64,000 nucleotides of DNA from the NCBI RefSeq assembly GCF_049686335.1, contig NZ_JBAVHX010000004.1, forward strand, positions 186,001 to 250,000, in the 5' to 3' direction. The stretch is from Buttiauxella sp049686335 (GTDB lineage: Bacteria; Pseudomonadota; Gammaproteobacteria; Enterobacterales; Enterobacteriaceae). The notes beneath the pieces were generated by a model. It did no database searches and had not been told where the DNA came from. It saw only the letters and a program-made list of their open reading frames with translations. This document shows positions 49,955 through 57,988 of this stretch, in pieces (position 1 is the first letter of the stretch; each line of letters opens with the position of its first letter). The position numbers and the translations under genes are program-made.

Positions 49955-50279
49955 CTAGATGACCGGACTATGGTCCTGCTGCACATTCACAATCGTGAAC
50001 GTTACCTTGCCAATAATGACCACCTCATCCAGCGCTTCGCCCTCTATCGCCTCACCATCATCTGTAATGAATGCACTACCCTGAATGCGCGCGAACTGAG
50101 AGTTTCCACAGAACTGAATCAGCACGATATCTCCCTGCTTCGGCCGTCGTGATTTACTGAGAAGAACATAGCCATCTTCAGTAGTGACTGAGCACAGTGT
50201 CGCCAGGGGTGATGCTGCAGAAATCATTAACATTTAAACGTGTATGAACGTAATCCGCTGCCGGAGAGGGGAAGCCCAT
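49955..50279 (-). pseudogene. umuD-like gene split by a frameshift
   Basis: An ATG at 50279 opens MGFPSPAADYVHTRLNVNDF, the conserved start of UmuD and phage HumD-type proteins, but the frame hits a stop at 50178. A second frame (49955-50233) continues with TEDGYVLLSKSRRPKQGDIVLIQF and GEALDEVVIIGKVTF, like the C-terminal beta domain of S24/UmuD proteins. Together they would make one protein of about 108 residues, shorter than UmuD and without a visible GDSM serine site. The ATG overlaps the stop of the preceding SOS gene (TAATG). Either a mutation or a sequencing error explains the shift. Confidence 0.72.
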
Positions 50280-50518
50280 TACATGATCCTCCCCATGTTC
50301 ATCAGAAAGTAGACCTTGTCCTCACCTTCGTGATCTGTGAAGTCGCGGAATGAATGCTGATAAAACTTAATCCATTTATTGGCCTGTTGCAGTGACCAGT
50401 AGTGATTGAGCTTTGCCAGTTCTGCAATGAAGTCCCGTGTTGAAACGACACGGCCCCGTTTTGGATCTGACTTGATGGCTTTTATGAATGCGACTGGAAT
50501 GTCACTTTGACGCGGCAT
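50279..50518 (-). CDS. LexA-controlled 79-residue phage protein
   Basis: A basic, helical 79-residue protein (MPRQSDIPVAFIKAIKSDPK...). ATG 50518 has a purine-rich GGGGGG before it, and a LexA box lies 20 bp upstream. The gene overlaps the umuD-like gene by TAATG. I recognise it only as a type of small gene found upstream of umuD-like genes in lambdoid prophages; its function is unknown. SOS induction is predicted from the box. Confidence 0.75.
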   Translation of the reverse strand: MPRQSDIPVAFIKAIKSDPKRGRVVSTRDFIAELAKLNHYWSLQQANKWIKFYQHSFRDFTDHEGEDKVYFLMNMGRIM

Positions 50519-50537
50519 GATCCCCCCCTTAAATATA

Positions 50538-50553
50538 CTGTACACTTAAACAG
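50538..50553 (-). promoter_or_regulatory. LexA (SOS) box
   Basis: CTGTACACTTAAACAG keeps CTGT-N8-ACAG and extends to TACTG...CAGTA, a full consensus. It overlaps the expected promoter of the minus-strand pair that follows. Confidence 0.88.
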
Positions 50554-50704
50554 TATAAATTTATTAAAGGGGAGATCAAGCGAACCGGCATGGCGGGTGG
50601 GTAGTGCGTTGAGCTACAGGGATGAAAGGGCTTTACTGATGAAGGGATTATGGGTTTTGTAAATATCTCCTGATTGATCCCACCGGTCTGTTTCGTGTTC
50701 GGAC

Positions 50705-53530
50705 TTACGCAATCACTGCCGAGTTTTTGACGGTAATGACCCCGCCATTCTGTGCGGTTTTGACCTGTACCGAACCGCTGTCACGCGTGTTCTGAGAAAT
50801 CAGATAACTCGGTGTGTCCACTGTGCCGCCGGAGTTCACACTCGTCAGGGCAGTCTGCGTTCCCACCGTTTCACAGTTCACCAGCCGCACAATGCAGCTC
50901 GGGCCGAATGCCGAAAACCCACCATTCTGATTCTCTGACTGGCAGCCATGGCAGGTGATTTCCGTGTATCCGGTTCCCTCTCCTTCAACCGGTGCCAGCA
51001 CCGCGCCAAACCCGAACGACTTACCATTGACCGCCGCGACGGGTTGCAACAGGCCGTTCTTACGCGCATGCGCATTAAAGACGCTGACCTTTGCGCCCAG
51101 CGCCGCCACAATCCCGTTTGCCCCGTTGTATTCATACAGGCCGCCATGCACCCACTCATAGCAACGCTCATGCGGCGAATAGCCGTCATCGTAGTTATCG
51201 TGACAGTATTCATCGAATATCATTGCGACCGACTGCACCGGCGGGACAGCACCGACACTTCTGGCAACAGTGAGGCTGTTATGGGAGTTAGCGCCATCGT
51301 TGCCACTGGCGGCCACCTCACAGTTACGGCGTATGCCGCGCGTGCTGCCCGCCATAATACCGCCCTCTGCAGCGCCCCCCAGCACATAACAGTCATTCAG
51401 TTCATAGCTGTCAAAGCCAATTAAACTGGCGTAGCAATACCAGCCCTCGATGTGGTTGAGTGTCAGCGAATTTCCCGTCCCGGTACAGCTGACAAACGAA
51501 CCATCAGGGATGACGTATGTCTTTCCCTCGGGAGTGCCACTGGCAGGCTCAGTGATATAGAGGAGTTTTGCCGTCGCATCGTAGAACCAGGACGGTTTCT
51601 GCGCCTGGTCCAGTACCGACAGCGAGGCAACCGGCCACAGCCGGGTGGATGGCAGGCGGTGTGTGCGCCCGCGCTGCAACGGGTGACGTTCAGCCGGTGA
51701 AATTTCCCCTTCCGGCACACCGTCCAGGAACATAAAGCGATACGGTGCACTTCCGGTCCACGGCACCTGCCATGTTTTTGTGGTCCCTGCTGTCTTAGTC
51801 CAGCCGGCGGTAATACGATTCCCGCGAATAATGCGCACCCGCGCCATCGGCGCAGCCTCAGCCGTGTAGGTCTGGTTGCCGGTCAGACGAATAACGGCAT
51901 CATCACCGTAATCACCCGCCAGATAAACCACCTTCCCCGCACTGCCCAGCTTCGCCGCGGCAGCCGCAAAAGTCCGGAGTGGTGCATCCTGTTTACCGGT
52001 TGCTGTGTCGCTTCCTGTAGGGGATAAATACACCGTCCCGTAACCCGAACCGGAGCTGGTACCGGCTGCTGCACCGTGACGGAAGGCGCTGGATGGCCCG
52101 CCGCCAATGAAGAAATTACTCATCAGGATATCGCCGGAGCCGGCGATATAAATGCGGAATGATTTTGCAGCCGGGTCAATCACGACCCCATCGAAACTGA
52201 TTTCCGTATCGCTTTTGATGAGCATGCCAGCAGGGAAAGAGAGCGTGCTGCGGGCCAGTTCGTTCGCTGCAGAACTTCCGTCAATCGTTTTGTACTGGAT
52301 AAGCAGAATACGCAGCTGCTGGGTACCGGCAGTTTTTGATTTGATGTTTGCACTGACTGATATCGTGCCGGCGTCAATTTCAGTTCTCAGTATTGAGCGC
52401 GTGAAATACCCGACCGCATCGACAAATTTCAGTGACGCGACATCGCTCGTCACGACGCGGGTCGGAACGGGAGCCGTCCAGAAGGTATTAATGTCGTTAA
52501 ATGCTTCATCGGTATACACGTTCGGGAAGATCCGCTCCAGCAGCCAGCCCTGTCGGGAACGGCTGTTCTGAACCGAGGCCGTAATAAACGGGCTGGTATA
52601 ATCGAACACCACGCGGCGATATGGTGGGCGGTAATACGCCAGTCGCCCCTGGCAGAGCATGATGTTATCGAGCGTCACAGAGTGAGCGCTGTCCGAGACA
52701 GACCAGTACACAATCACACTGTCGCAGTTTGCCGCGATATCCAGCGGAACATTCACCTGATAACCGGTGACTGCGGTGAGCGGATACCGGGTTTCAGTGC
52801 GTGAAATTTCCTGCCCACTGGCATCAAGCTGAATAACAATGCTGCGATCGTTCTGTCGGCTGTTCGGCGTCAGGGATAAAATTCGAAACGAGAACAACGC
52901 CTGCCCCGGATTTATTCCAAGCCCGCCCAGGGTTATCTGATACTGAATGAAGGCGAGGTTTGCGTCTTTGCTGGCGAGACTCAGCGCCGGGCGATCAGTC
53001 ACGCTAACGACGGTGCTCAGTGCATTCGCAGACTTATTATAAAAGCCCCCGGCTATATCCAGCTGAGTCCGGCCGGACGCTGGCGCGGTGGTGATCAGCG
53101 CGTAGTTGTCGTCATACCATTTATTTGGCGTGCGGAAAATTTCGCCCAGGCCATCGGTGTCTGATTTCAGTTTATCGAACGCCGCTTTACCCACTGCCTC
53201 AGCAACATCAATCGCAGTACCGTTCGCGTTCCGGTAATAGATAAATGAGTAATCGGACCCACTGCCCTGCGGCACGCGGAAATATTGCTTGTCCGTCGTC
53301 CCGGTCAGGCCGCTGGCTATGCTGTCAAATGTGAAACTCGCGGTATCGAGAGAGGCAACGATGTCGTCGATTTCATCATTAATGCCAGCGATTGTCCTGT
53401 GCTCACCACCAAGGCGGTCGATGTAGCGCTTTGCGCTACCGGTTGTGAACTGGTCGATTTTTCCGATATTAAACTTCAAATCCTGCGGTGCTTCACTCGG
53501 AACAGGGTTCTGGGTAGGTGTAGTAGCCAT
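50705..53530 (-). CDS. prophage tailspike / beta-helix tail fibre
   Basis: A 941-residue receptor-binding protein. The N-terminus (GSAKRYIDRLGGEHRTIAGIN, about 31-51) is the adaptor seen in tail fibres that attach to the tail tip. The middle (about 250-480) is beta-rich. From about residue 495 (VYLSPTGSDTATGKQDAPLRTFAAA) the sequence has the pattern of a right-handed parallel beta-helix like pectate lyases and capsule depolymerases. It binds and may cut host surface polysaccharide. It directly follows the tail-tip gene J after a terminator hairpin. Confidence 0.82.
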   Translation of the reverse strand: MATTPTQNPVPSEAPQDLKFNIGKIDQFTTGSAKRYIDRLGGEHRTIAGINDEIDDIVASLDTASFTFDSIASGLTGTTDKQYFRVPQGSGSDYSFIYYRNANGTAIDVAEAVGKAAFDKLKSDTDGLGEIFRTPNKWYDDNYALITTAPASGRTQLDIAGGFYNKSANALSTVVSVTDRPALSLASKDANLAFIQYQITLGGLGINPGQALFSFRILSLTPNSRQNDRSIVIQLDASGQEISRTETRYPLTAVTGYQVNVPLDIAANCDSVIVYWSVSDSAHSVTLDNIMLCQGRLAYYRPPYRRVVFDYTSPFITASVQNSRSRQGWLLERIFPNVYTDEAFNDINTFWTAPVPTRVVTSDVASLKFVDAVGYFTRSILRTEIDAGTISVSANIKSKTAGTQQLRILLIQYKTIDGSSAANELARSTLSFPAGMLIKSDTEISFDGVVIDPAAKSFRIYIAGSGDILMSNFFIGGGPSSAFRHGAAAGTSSGSGYGTVYLSPTGSDTATGKQDAPLRTFAAAAAKLGSAGKVVYLAGDYGDDAVIRLTGNQTYTAEAAPMARVRIIRGNRITAGWTKTAGTTKTWQVPWTGSAPYRFMFLDGVPEGEISPAERHPLQRGRTHRLPSTRLWPVASLSVLDQAQKPSWFYDATAKLLYITEPASGTPEGKTYVIPDGSFVSCTGTGNSLTLNHIEGWYCYASLIGFDSYELNDCYVLGGAAEGGIMAGSTRGIRRNCEVAASGNDGANSHNSLTVARSVGAVPPVQSVAMIFDEYCHDNYDDGYSPHERCYEWVHGGLYEYNGANGIVAALGAKVSVFNAHARKNGLLQPVAAVNGKSFGFGAVLAPVEGEGTGYTEITCHGCQSENQNGGFSAFGPSCIVRLVNCETVGTQTALTSVNSGGTVDTPSYLISQNTRDSGSVQVKTAQNGGVITVKNSAVIA

Positions 53531-53542
53531 AATTTTTCCATT

Positions 53543-53568
53543 AAAAAACCCGGCACAATGGCCGGGTT
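53543..53568 (-). terminator. hairpin between gene J and tailspike
   Basis: AACCCGGC and GCCGGGTT pair around a six-base loop and are followed on the minus strand by TTTTTTAA. It is a good intrinsic terminator placed just before the tailspike ribosome site. Confidence 0.82.
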
Positions 53569-53587
53569 AGCACGGGATAAGGTTTGC

Positions 53588-56071
53588 TCAGGAGTAAATC
53601 AGATCACTGTATTCTCGAGCGGTAAGCGCGGTAGTTCCGTCAGTGCCGGGGGTCTTGTCGGTGATTTCCCACTGAGTGGAATCCAGCTCCTCAGATGTTG
53701 CGATGAAGTACCGTGACGGTGACTGCACGTCCATGCCGTCATAAATGTTGAGTTCGATATCAGGAATGGACGCATTAAACCCGAAAGCGGTATCCGTGAG
53801 AGACTGCACCGGATAGCGAGCTGTCGGCATGCCGAGATAGTCCGTGACAACCACAAACATTGAGCCGGTGAAATTAATGCGTTCACTGGTTTCAAAATCA
53901 TTGCCGATCCGCGAAACGATATACCCCGATTGCTGGTTGGTGTCGTAGGTGTCCACAATCTGCACCATGTTGCCAACGTTCACCCATTCACCATCTGCAA
54001 GGGCTGTGATGCTCATTGCCATGCGTGAATAGATGAGTCGTTTGCACTCCCGGAGCGCTCTTTCATCAGCCTGGAAAGCGTCACGGATATACATCATCTC
54101 GAATTTCTTCGCTTTTACAGGCGCACCAGAGACGATGGCACCATTCACTATCCGGTACCGGATGAAATCCTGTTTGTTTGTTGACGGGTTGCGGAACTGC
54201 ACCTCCACTCCATCGAAGCCGCCAGGCAGCGTCATGTCGTAGCTCAGCGAGTAACCGGCCTCGACAGTGTTGTTACGGTTGAATACCGTAGCCGGACTTG
54301 TTCGTTTCTTGTCACGAACAAACGACATCACCCCATCATCCCAGAATGCCGTCACGCTGGCCGCGTCGCAGATTGCTTCCAGCCGCGCACCGAGTGATAC
54401 ATCCTCATCGTCGAAAGTGTAATCGAAGCGCCCGAGTCGCGGGTCGATTTCATCAATTTCAGCCTGAATCTGGTACAGACCGTACAGGTCAATATTGCTC
54501 TCCGGTTGCCCTCCCATAACGAGCCATGTATGCGCCGCCGCATCTGCAAATCGGCGTGATGGCCGCAGCGTGTAATCCACTGACTGCGTACTCAGCGAGT
54601 AGCTGATGGTATGGCGATTAATCAGCGCGTTGTATTTCAGTTCGCGACCGGTAGAGTTCTCCGTCGCGCTGACTTTGATGATGACCGTTGTGTCATTGGG
54701 ATGGCTGACGTTAGTCCTGACGTTGACTGCATGCACTTCCTCAACTTCGAGCTTGCTTGAGTCGCTGGAGTTATCCGTCCTGTGGAAGGACAATGAATAG
54801 CGCCCCCGACCGGCAGCAGGTGTGATTTTGTCAGTCCGGTAAAACGTCTCGCTGTTGTAATCGTGAGGAGTCGTTTGCCGAAAAGTGAATGTCTCAGTTG
54901 TGCCAGGTACCTGACTGTTATCTTCATTCACTTTCCAGATTTGCAGTTGCCAGTTCGTTTCACTGTTGCCGCCAAGGGCGGAACTGGTATGAACCCAGAG
55001 CTGATCGGAATCGATAGGCGAAAAGAACGGACCAACTGTCAGAGCAGCGTTGTCATTCAAAATGAATTTAGTGGTGTTGATCGTTGCCGCTGCGATATAC
55101 GGGACACTGGAGCCATTGATAGTATCAAATGTAAAAGTGTAATAAGAAACTGGGTCAGTTACGGCGCCATCATCAGATTCTTCGGCACTAATCAGATTAG
55201 CAAACAGTGTCACATCTTCGGTCTTTGTGCCGCCAGTTACCGGATAGGTGATGTTAAGAATGAAAGAAACGGCATGTGGCAATGCCAGGCCCATAAAATA
55301 GTCAAATTCATCCTGCTTAACGATCTTCACTGCAATCTGACCGCCTGCGTAATTGCCGCTAATCATTGTTGATGCAGTCGCTGTCTCGACAGGGACGCCA
55401 GTATCCTCGTTTTTACCCGGCACCTCCTGCCCGTCTACATCGTCGAACTCGTACCCTTCATAAACAATGGGTATCACATCGCCAGGTTGGTGAATTTTGT
55501 ATGAAGCGCCCGCCATTGAACCAACGTTAGTCTCTGAATAACGCATCTGGCTGATACCGTACTTACCCACGCCGAAGTTCATGAACTGAGTGACCACTTT
55601 CTTGTTGTTCACGTATTCGAAAATAGCCTGTTGGATCAGGTCGGGATACGCACGAATCAGGCCGTAGTTATCAGGCCTCGCCTCACCGTTACGGGCGATG
55701 TTGGTTTGCCCTTTCAGGCTGTTATTCGGTGATGTCTTGCTTTGCCCTGCAGCTCCGCCAGCATTAGGCTGCTTAATGAAAGAGCCCATCACCTTTTGCG
55801 TAAATTTTATTGGGTTGAAGTGTTCAAGGGGGTTGAGAAGGGTTTTAGCCAGACCGCCATCTTTTGGCTGGTCAAAGATGATAATCCGGTCATCGGCATG
55901 GATGGTAAAATCCGCATCATCATCATCCTGCAGTTCTCGCCCGTTAATGATGGCCCGAACATCAGAATGTACACCTGCAGCTTCAAACCACTCGCTGAAC
56001 GTCGCCCCCACTGGCACCTGCACCCGTTGCTTCGGCAGCCCCGGCACCCTCTGTATTTCGATTACCGGCAT
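53588..56071 (-). CDS. tail tip / host-specificity protein (gpJ-like)
   Basis: An 827-residue central tail-tip protein. The N-terminal region (PVIEIQRVPGLPKQRVQVPVGATFSEWF, then GRELQDDDDADFTIHADDRIIIFDQPKDG) is the ubiquitin-like start of this family. The middle has Arg/Tyr-rich hub domains, and the C-terminal part is shorter than in lambda J. The ATG at 56071 has GGAG about ten bases ahead; the reading frame upstream lies in the K gene. The start overlaps the K-like gene by 89 bp. Confidence 0.82.
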   Translation of the reverse strand: MPVIEIQRVPGLPKQRVQVPVGATFSEWFEAAGVHSDVRAIINGRELQDDDDADFTIHADDRIIIFDQPKDGGLAKTLLNPLEHFNPIKFTQKVMGSFIKQPNAGGAAGQSKTSPNNSLKGQTNIARNGEARPDNYGLIRAYPDLIQQAIFEYVNNKKVVTQFMNFGVGKYGISQMRYSETNVGSMAGASYKIHQPGDVIPIVYEGYEFDDVDGQEVPGKNEDTGVPVETATASTMISGNYAGGQIAVKIVKQDEFDYFMGLALPHAVSFILNITYPVTGGTKTEDVTLFANLISAEESDDGAVTDPVSYYTFTFDTINGSSVPYIAAATINTTKFILNDNAALTVGPFFSPIDSDQLWVHTSSALGGNSETNWQLQIWKVNEDNSQVPGTTETFTFRQTTPHDYNSETFYRTDKITPAAGRGRYSLSFHRTDNSSDSSKLEVEEVHAVNVRTNVSHPNDTTVIIKVSATENSTGRELKYNALINRHTISYSLSTQSVDYTLRPSRRFADAAAHTWLVMGGQPESNIDLYGLYQIQAEIDEIDPRLGRFDYTFDDEDVSLGARLEAICDAASVTAFWDDGVMSFVRDKKRTSPATVFNRNNTVEAGYSLSYDMTLPGGFDGVEVQFRNPSTNKQDFIRYRIVNGAIVSGAPVKAKKFEMMYIRDAFQADERALRECKRLIYSRMAMSITALADGEWVNVGNMVQIVDTYDTNQQSGYIVSRIGNDFETSERINFTGSMFVVVTDYLGMPTARYPVQSLTDTAFGFNASIPDIELNIYDGMDVQSPSRYFIATSEELDSTQWEITDKTPGTDGTTALTAREYSDLIYS

Positions 56072-56450
56072 ACGAGTAAATCTCCGTCCTGGTAAATAAT
56101 TTCTGGATAGTTCGAATCTGGTCAGAACGGACGCTGCCATTTTCACCGCGGCTATGTAGTGCCCTGCCATCGACAATCAGTCCTACATGCACCGGCTGCG
56201 CGCCGTAGTACGCGATGAAAATATCGCCGTCGCTAAAGTGTTCCGCCCGACTCCAGTACACGACTTCACTATCAAAGCACGTTATAAAGTCCTCGCCTGC
56301 TTCGTAGTCAGGCGAGTGGTGCAGCTCAATGCCGAGAACGTGCCGGTAATAGAGAATCACCAGGCCCCAGCAGTCTGACGCATCGAATGTGCAGGCGCGG
56401 TTATGCCAGGGTATGCCAATTACCCTTTTCAGAAATTCAGATTTAGACAT
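55983..56450 (-). CDS. tail-assembly NlpC/P60 hydrolase (gpK-like)
   Basis: A 155-residue NlpC/P60-type peptidase with Cys27 in FDASDCWGLVILYYRHVLG and the histidine in PVHVGLIVDG, as in lambda gpK. The enzyme cuts peptidoglycan cross-bridges and matures the tail tip. The last 25 residues are Gly/Ala-rich and overlap gene J. The start overlaps the L-like gene by eight bases. Confidence 0.85.
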   Translation of the reverse strand: MSKSEFLKRVIGIPWHNRACTFDASDCWGLVILYYRHVLGIELHHSPDYEAGEDFITCFDSEVVYWSRAEHFSDGDIFIAYYGAQPVHVGLIVDGRALHSRGENGSVRSDQIRTIQKLFTRTEIYSYAGNRNTEGAGAAEATGAGASGGDVQRVV

Positions 56451-56913
56451 TTTTTAGACCAGTGAACTCTTCGACGTTGTACAGCAGGCCAATGTTGGCA
56501 TTGAGCGGGTTCTTGATTGTCAGTGACACGGTGACGTCATTGGCATCCAGGCTGATGTCGCTCACGAACAGCGTCCACGCCTTGAGCGGAGTATTCATAT
56601 CGGCGGCATCAAAACGCTGACGGGTAAACTGAATTGGCTCAATACGTCCGTACGCCTTCCACTGCTTAAGTTGCTGTTTAAAATCCGACGCCATGCGGCT
56701 GAATTTAACGGTTGAGGCGACAATGGGTGTGGAACTCTGCTGACTCTCTGCGATTTCCATCCGGCAAGGCTGATAAATCTTCCCGGCAAAAGTCTTGGGA
56801 AAGACCTGACCGGCAACGAAACGGATGTACCCAAATGTCGTGCTGTAGATGGTGATTGTGTCGTAGAGGATTCTATTCGGGCGACGGCTTTTGATTTCTC
56901 TGAATGTCGTCAT
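56443..56913 (-). CDS. minor tail protein, DUF1833-type (gpL position)
   Basis: A 156-residue tail protein of the DUF1833 type found at the L position of siphovirus tail tips (REIKSRRPNRILYDTITIY start; ISLDANDVTVSLTIKNPLNA near the end). It starts over the stop of the M-like gene (TAATG) and ends over the start of the K-like gene, so all are coupled. Confidence 0.75.
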   Translation of the reverse strand: MTTFREIKSRRPNRILYDTITIYSTTFGYIRFVAGQVFPKTFAGKIYQPCRMEIAESQQSSTPIVASTVKFSRMASDFKQQLKQWKAYGRIEPIQFTRQRFDAADMNTPLKAWTLFVSDISLDANDVTVSLTIKNPLNANIGLLYNVEEFTGLKNV

Positions 56914-57386
56914 TATGGCGCCCCCGGTATATCCACAGTTACGATGACATCAAGGAAGCCACCCGTCCCCGGCGGAAACTCAACTATCACGTCTGCATAC
57001 TGGTCATCAGAATTGTTTAATTTCCTGCTGATAACATCGCCTGACCATGTGAATAGCGCCCCAGACTGAGTCCAGGTTGGTTGACCAATAAAATGTAGCT
57101 CCTGCATCTCCGCTTGACCGTTATCACCAGAGCCTATGCCAACCGGCATGTTGAACCACTGATTACCGTTATCCAGATATAGCGGACTACGAACCCACTG
57201 CATGAATGCACGGTGCTGATCCCGAGTGAATATCCATGTCAGGGAGAATCCGGTTTTCAGGTCGTCAGTGAGCTTCTGGAAGATTGGCACGCCGACTTGT
57301 GGCAAATCGGTGCGAAAGCCGGTATCAGGCTTAGGTGTTTTCGACTTCTGGGCCAGCGGTAGCCAGTCCGGGTAATCAATTGCCAT
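56913..57386 (-). CDS. minor tail protein (gpM position)
   Basis: A 157-residue tail protein between the tape measure and the L-like gene, with the WLPLAQKSKTP start and the FMQWVRSPLYLDNGNQWFNMP segment common to phage tail-tip-joining proteins. The role is inferred from gene order. A CGGAGAAAG ribosome site follows a terminator hairpin directly. Confidence 0.72.
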   Translation of the reverse strand: MAIDYPDWLPLAQKSKTPKPDTGFRTDLPQVGVPIFQKLTDDLKTGFSLTWIFTRDQHRAFMQWVRSPLYLDNGNQWFNMPVGIGSGDNGQAEMQELHFIGQPTWTQSGALFTWSGDVISRKLNNSDDQYADVIVEFPPGTGGFLDVIVTVDIPGAP

Positions 57387-57404
57387 TTACCTTTCTCCGG
57401 GCAA

Positions 57405-57427
57405 TAAAAAACCCGCCGAAGCGGGTT
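57405..57427 (-). terminator. terminator after the lipoprotein gene
   Basis: AACCCGC and GCGGGTT pair around a tetraloop, followed on the minus strand by TTTTTTA. It stands between the lipoprotein stop and the next tail gene. Confidence 0.88.
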
Positions 57428-57449
57428 AATGTTTATATATCAGTTTGAG

Positions 57450-57830
57450 TTAATCAGCCCATCCTGACTTGGTGTTTATTGCCGACTCAGCCATTGTGTA
57501 TTTCTCAACAATGTCATCTTTAAACAAGATGGTCAGCTCTTTCTTCGTGCCGCTAGTGCCGTTATGGAACAGGCCGTAGAAGGGGATGAATGTCTTTCCA
57601 TCGACCTTCACCTTGGCAAACGCATACTTCCAGATTTCCTTCCCACCGTCAGTGAATGAGACATTCTCCGGGGAGCCAAGCATGGTCTTAATCTGTGCTT
57701 TCGTAGTCGAACCTTCTTTAATTTTCGACTGCATGCTTGATTCTGTTTCTTTTTGCAGGCGCTTATTCCCGGAAGATGCGCAACCGACCAGCAGCATAGC
57801 CACCATGGATGCGACCAATAATTTCTTCAT
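57450..57830 (-). CDS. phage lipoprotein moron, SmpA/OmlA (BamE)-like
   Basis: A 126-residue lipoprotein with lipobox LVGC (Cys17, Ala18, so outer-membrane sorting is expected). A helical segment is followed by a BamE/SmpA-like core: GSTTKAQIKTMLGSPENVSF, DGGKEIWKYAF, and LTILFKDDIVEKY. It is inserted between the tape-measure gene and the tail-tip genes with a terminator on each side, so it is likely expressed from its own promoter in the lysogen. Phage lipoproteins of this kind can block superinfection or change the host surface; the function here is unknown. Confidence 0.8.
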   Translation of the reverse strand: MKKLLVASMVAMLLVGCASSGNKRLQKETESSMQSKIKEGSTTKAQIKTMLGSPENVSFTDGGKEIWKYAFAKVKVDGKTFIPFYGLFHNGTSGTKKELTILFKDDIVEKYTMAESAINTKSGWAD

Positions 57831-57957
57831 ATCCCTGTCCCTTTCCCTATCCCAAAAGTAATATTTTGTTACATGGTATCAGAGAGATGGCGCAAGGCAA
57901 CGCAAAAGACACACAATTGAACAGGTTATTCTCAAAGTGCTTCCTAGTGACGTACAG

Positions 57958-57988
57958 CCAAAAAACCAACAGCCCACCTGAGTGGGCT
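57958..57988 (-). terminator. terminator at the end of the tape-measure gene
   Basis: AGCCCAC and GTGGGCT pair around TCAG (minus strand), then GTTGGTTTTTTGG follows. The stem overlaps the tape-measure stop codon. Confidence 0.8.

Noticed and set aside
46522..50700. Prophage integrase or att site at this border
   Set aside because: No integrase-like protein, tRNA gene or convincing direct repeat was found; the integrase is probably at the unseen right end, so the exact boundary cannot be set.
50948..51424. Plus-strand frames across the tailspike gene
   Set aside because: Several short antisense frames without ribosome sites or family patterns; the minus-strand tailspike explains the sequence.
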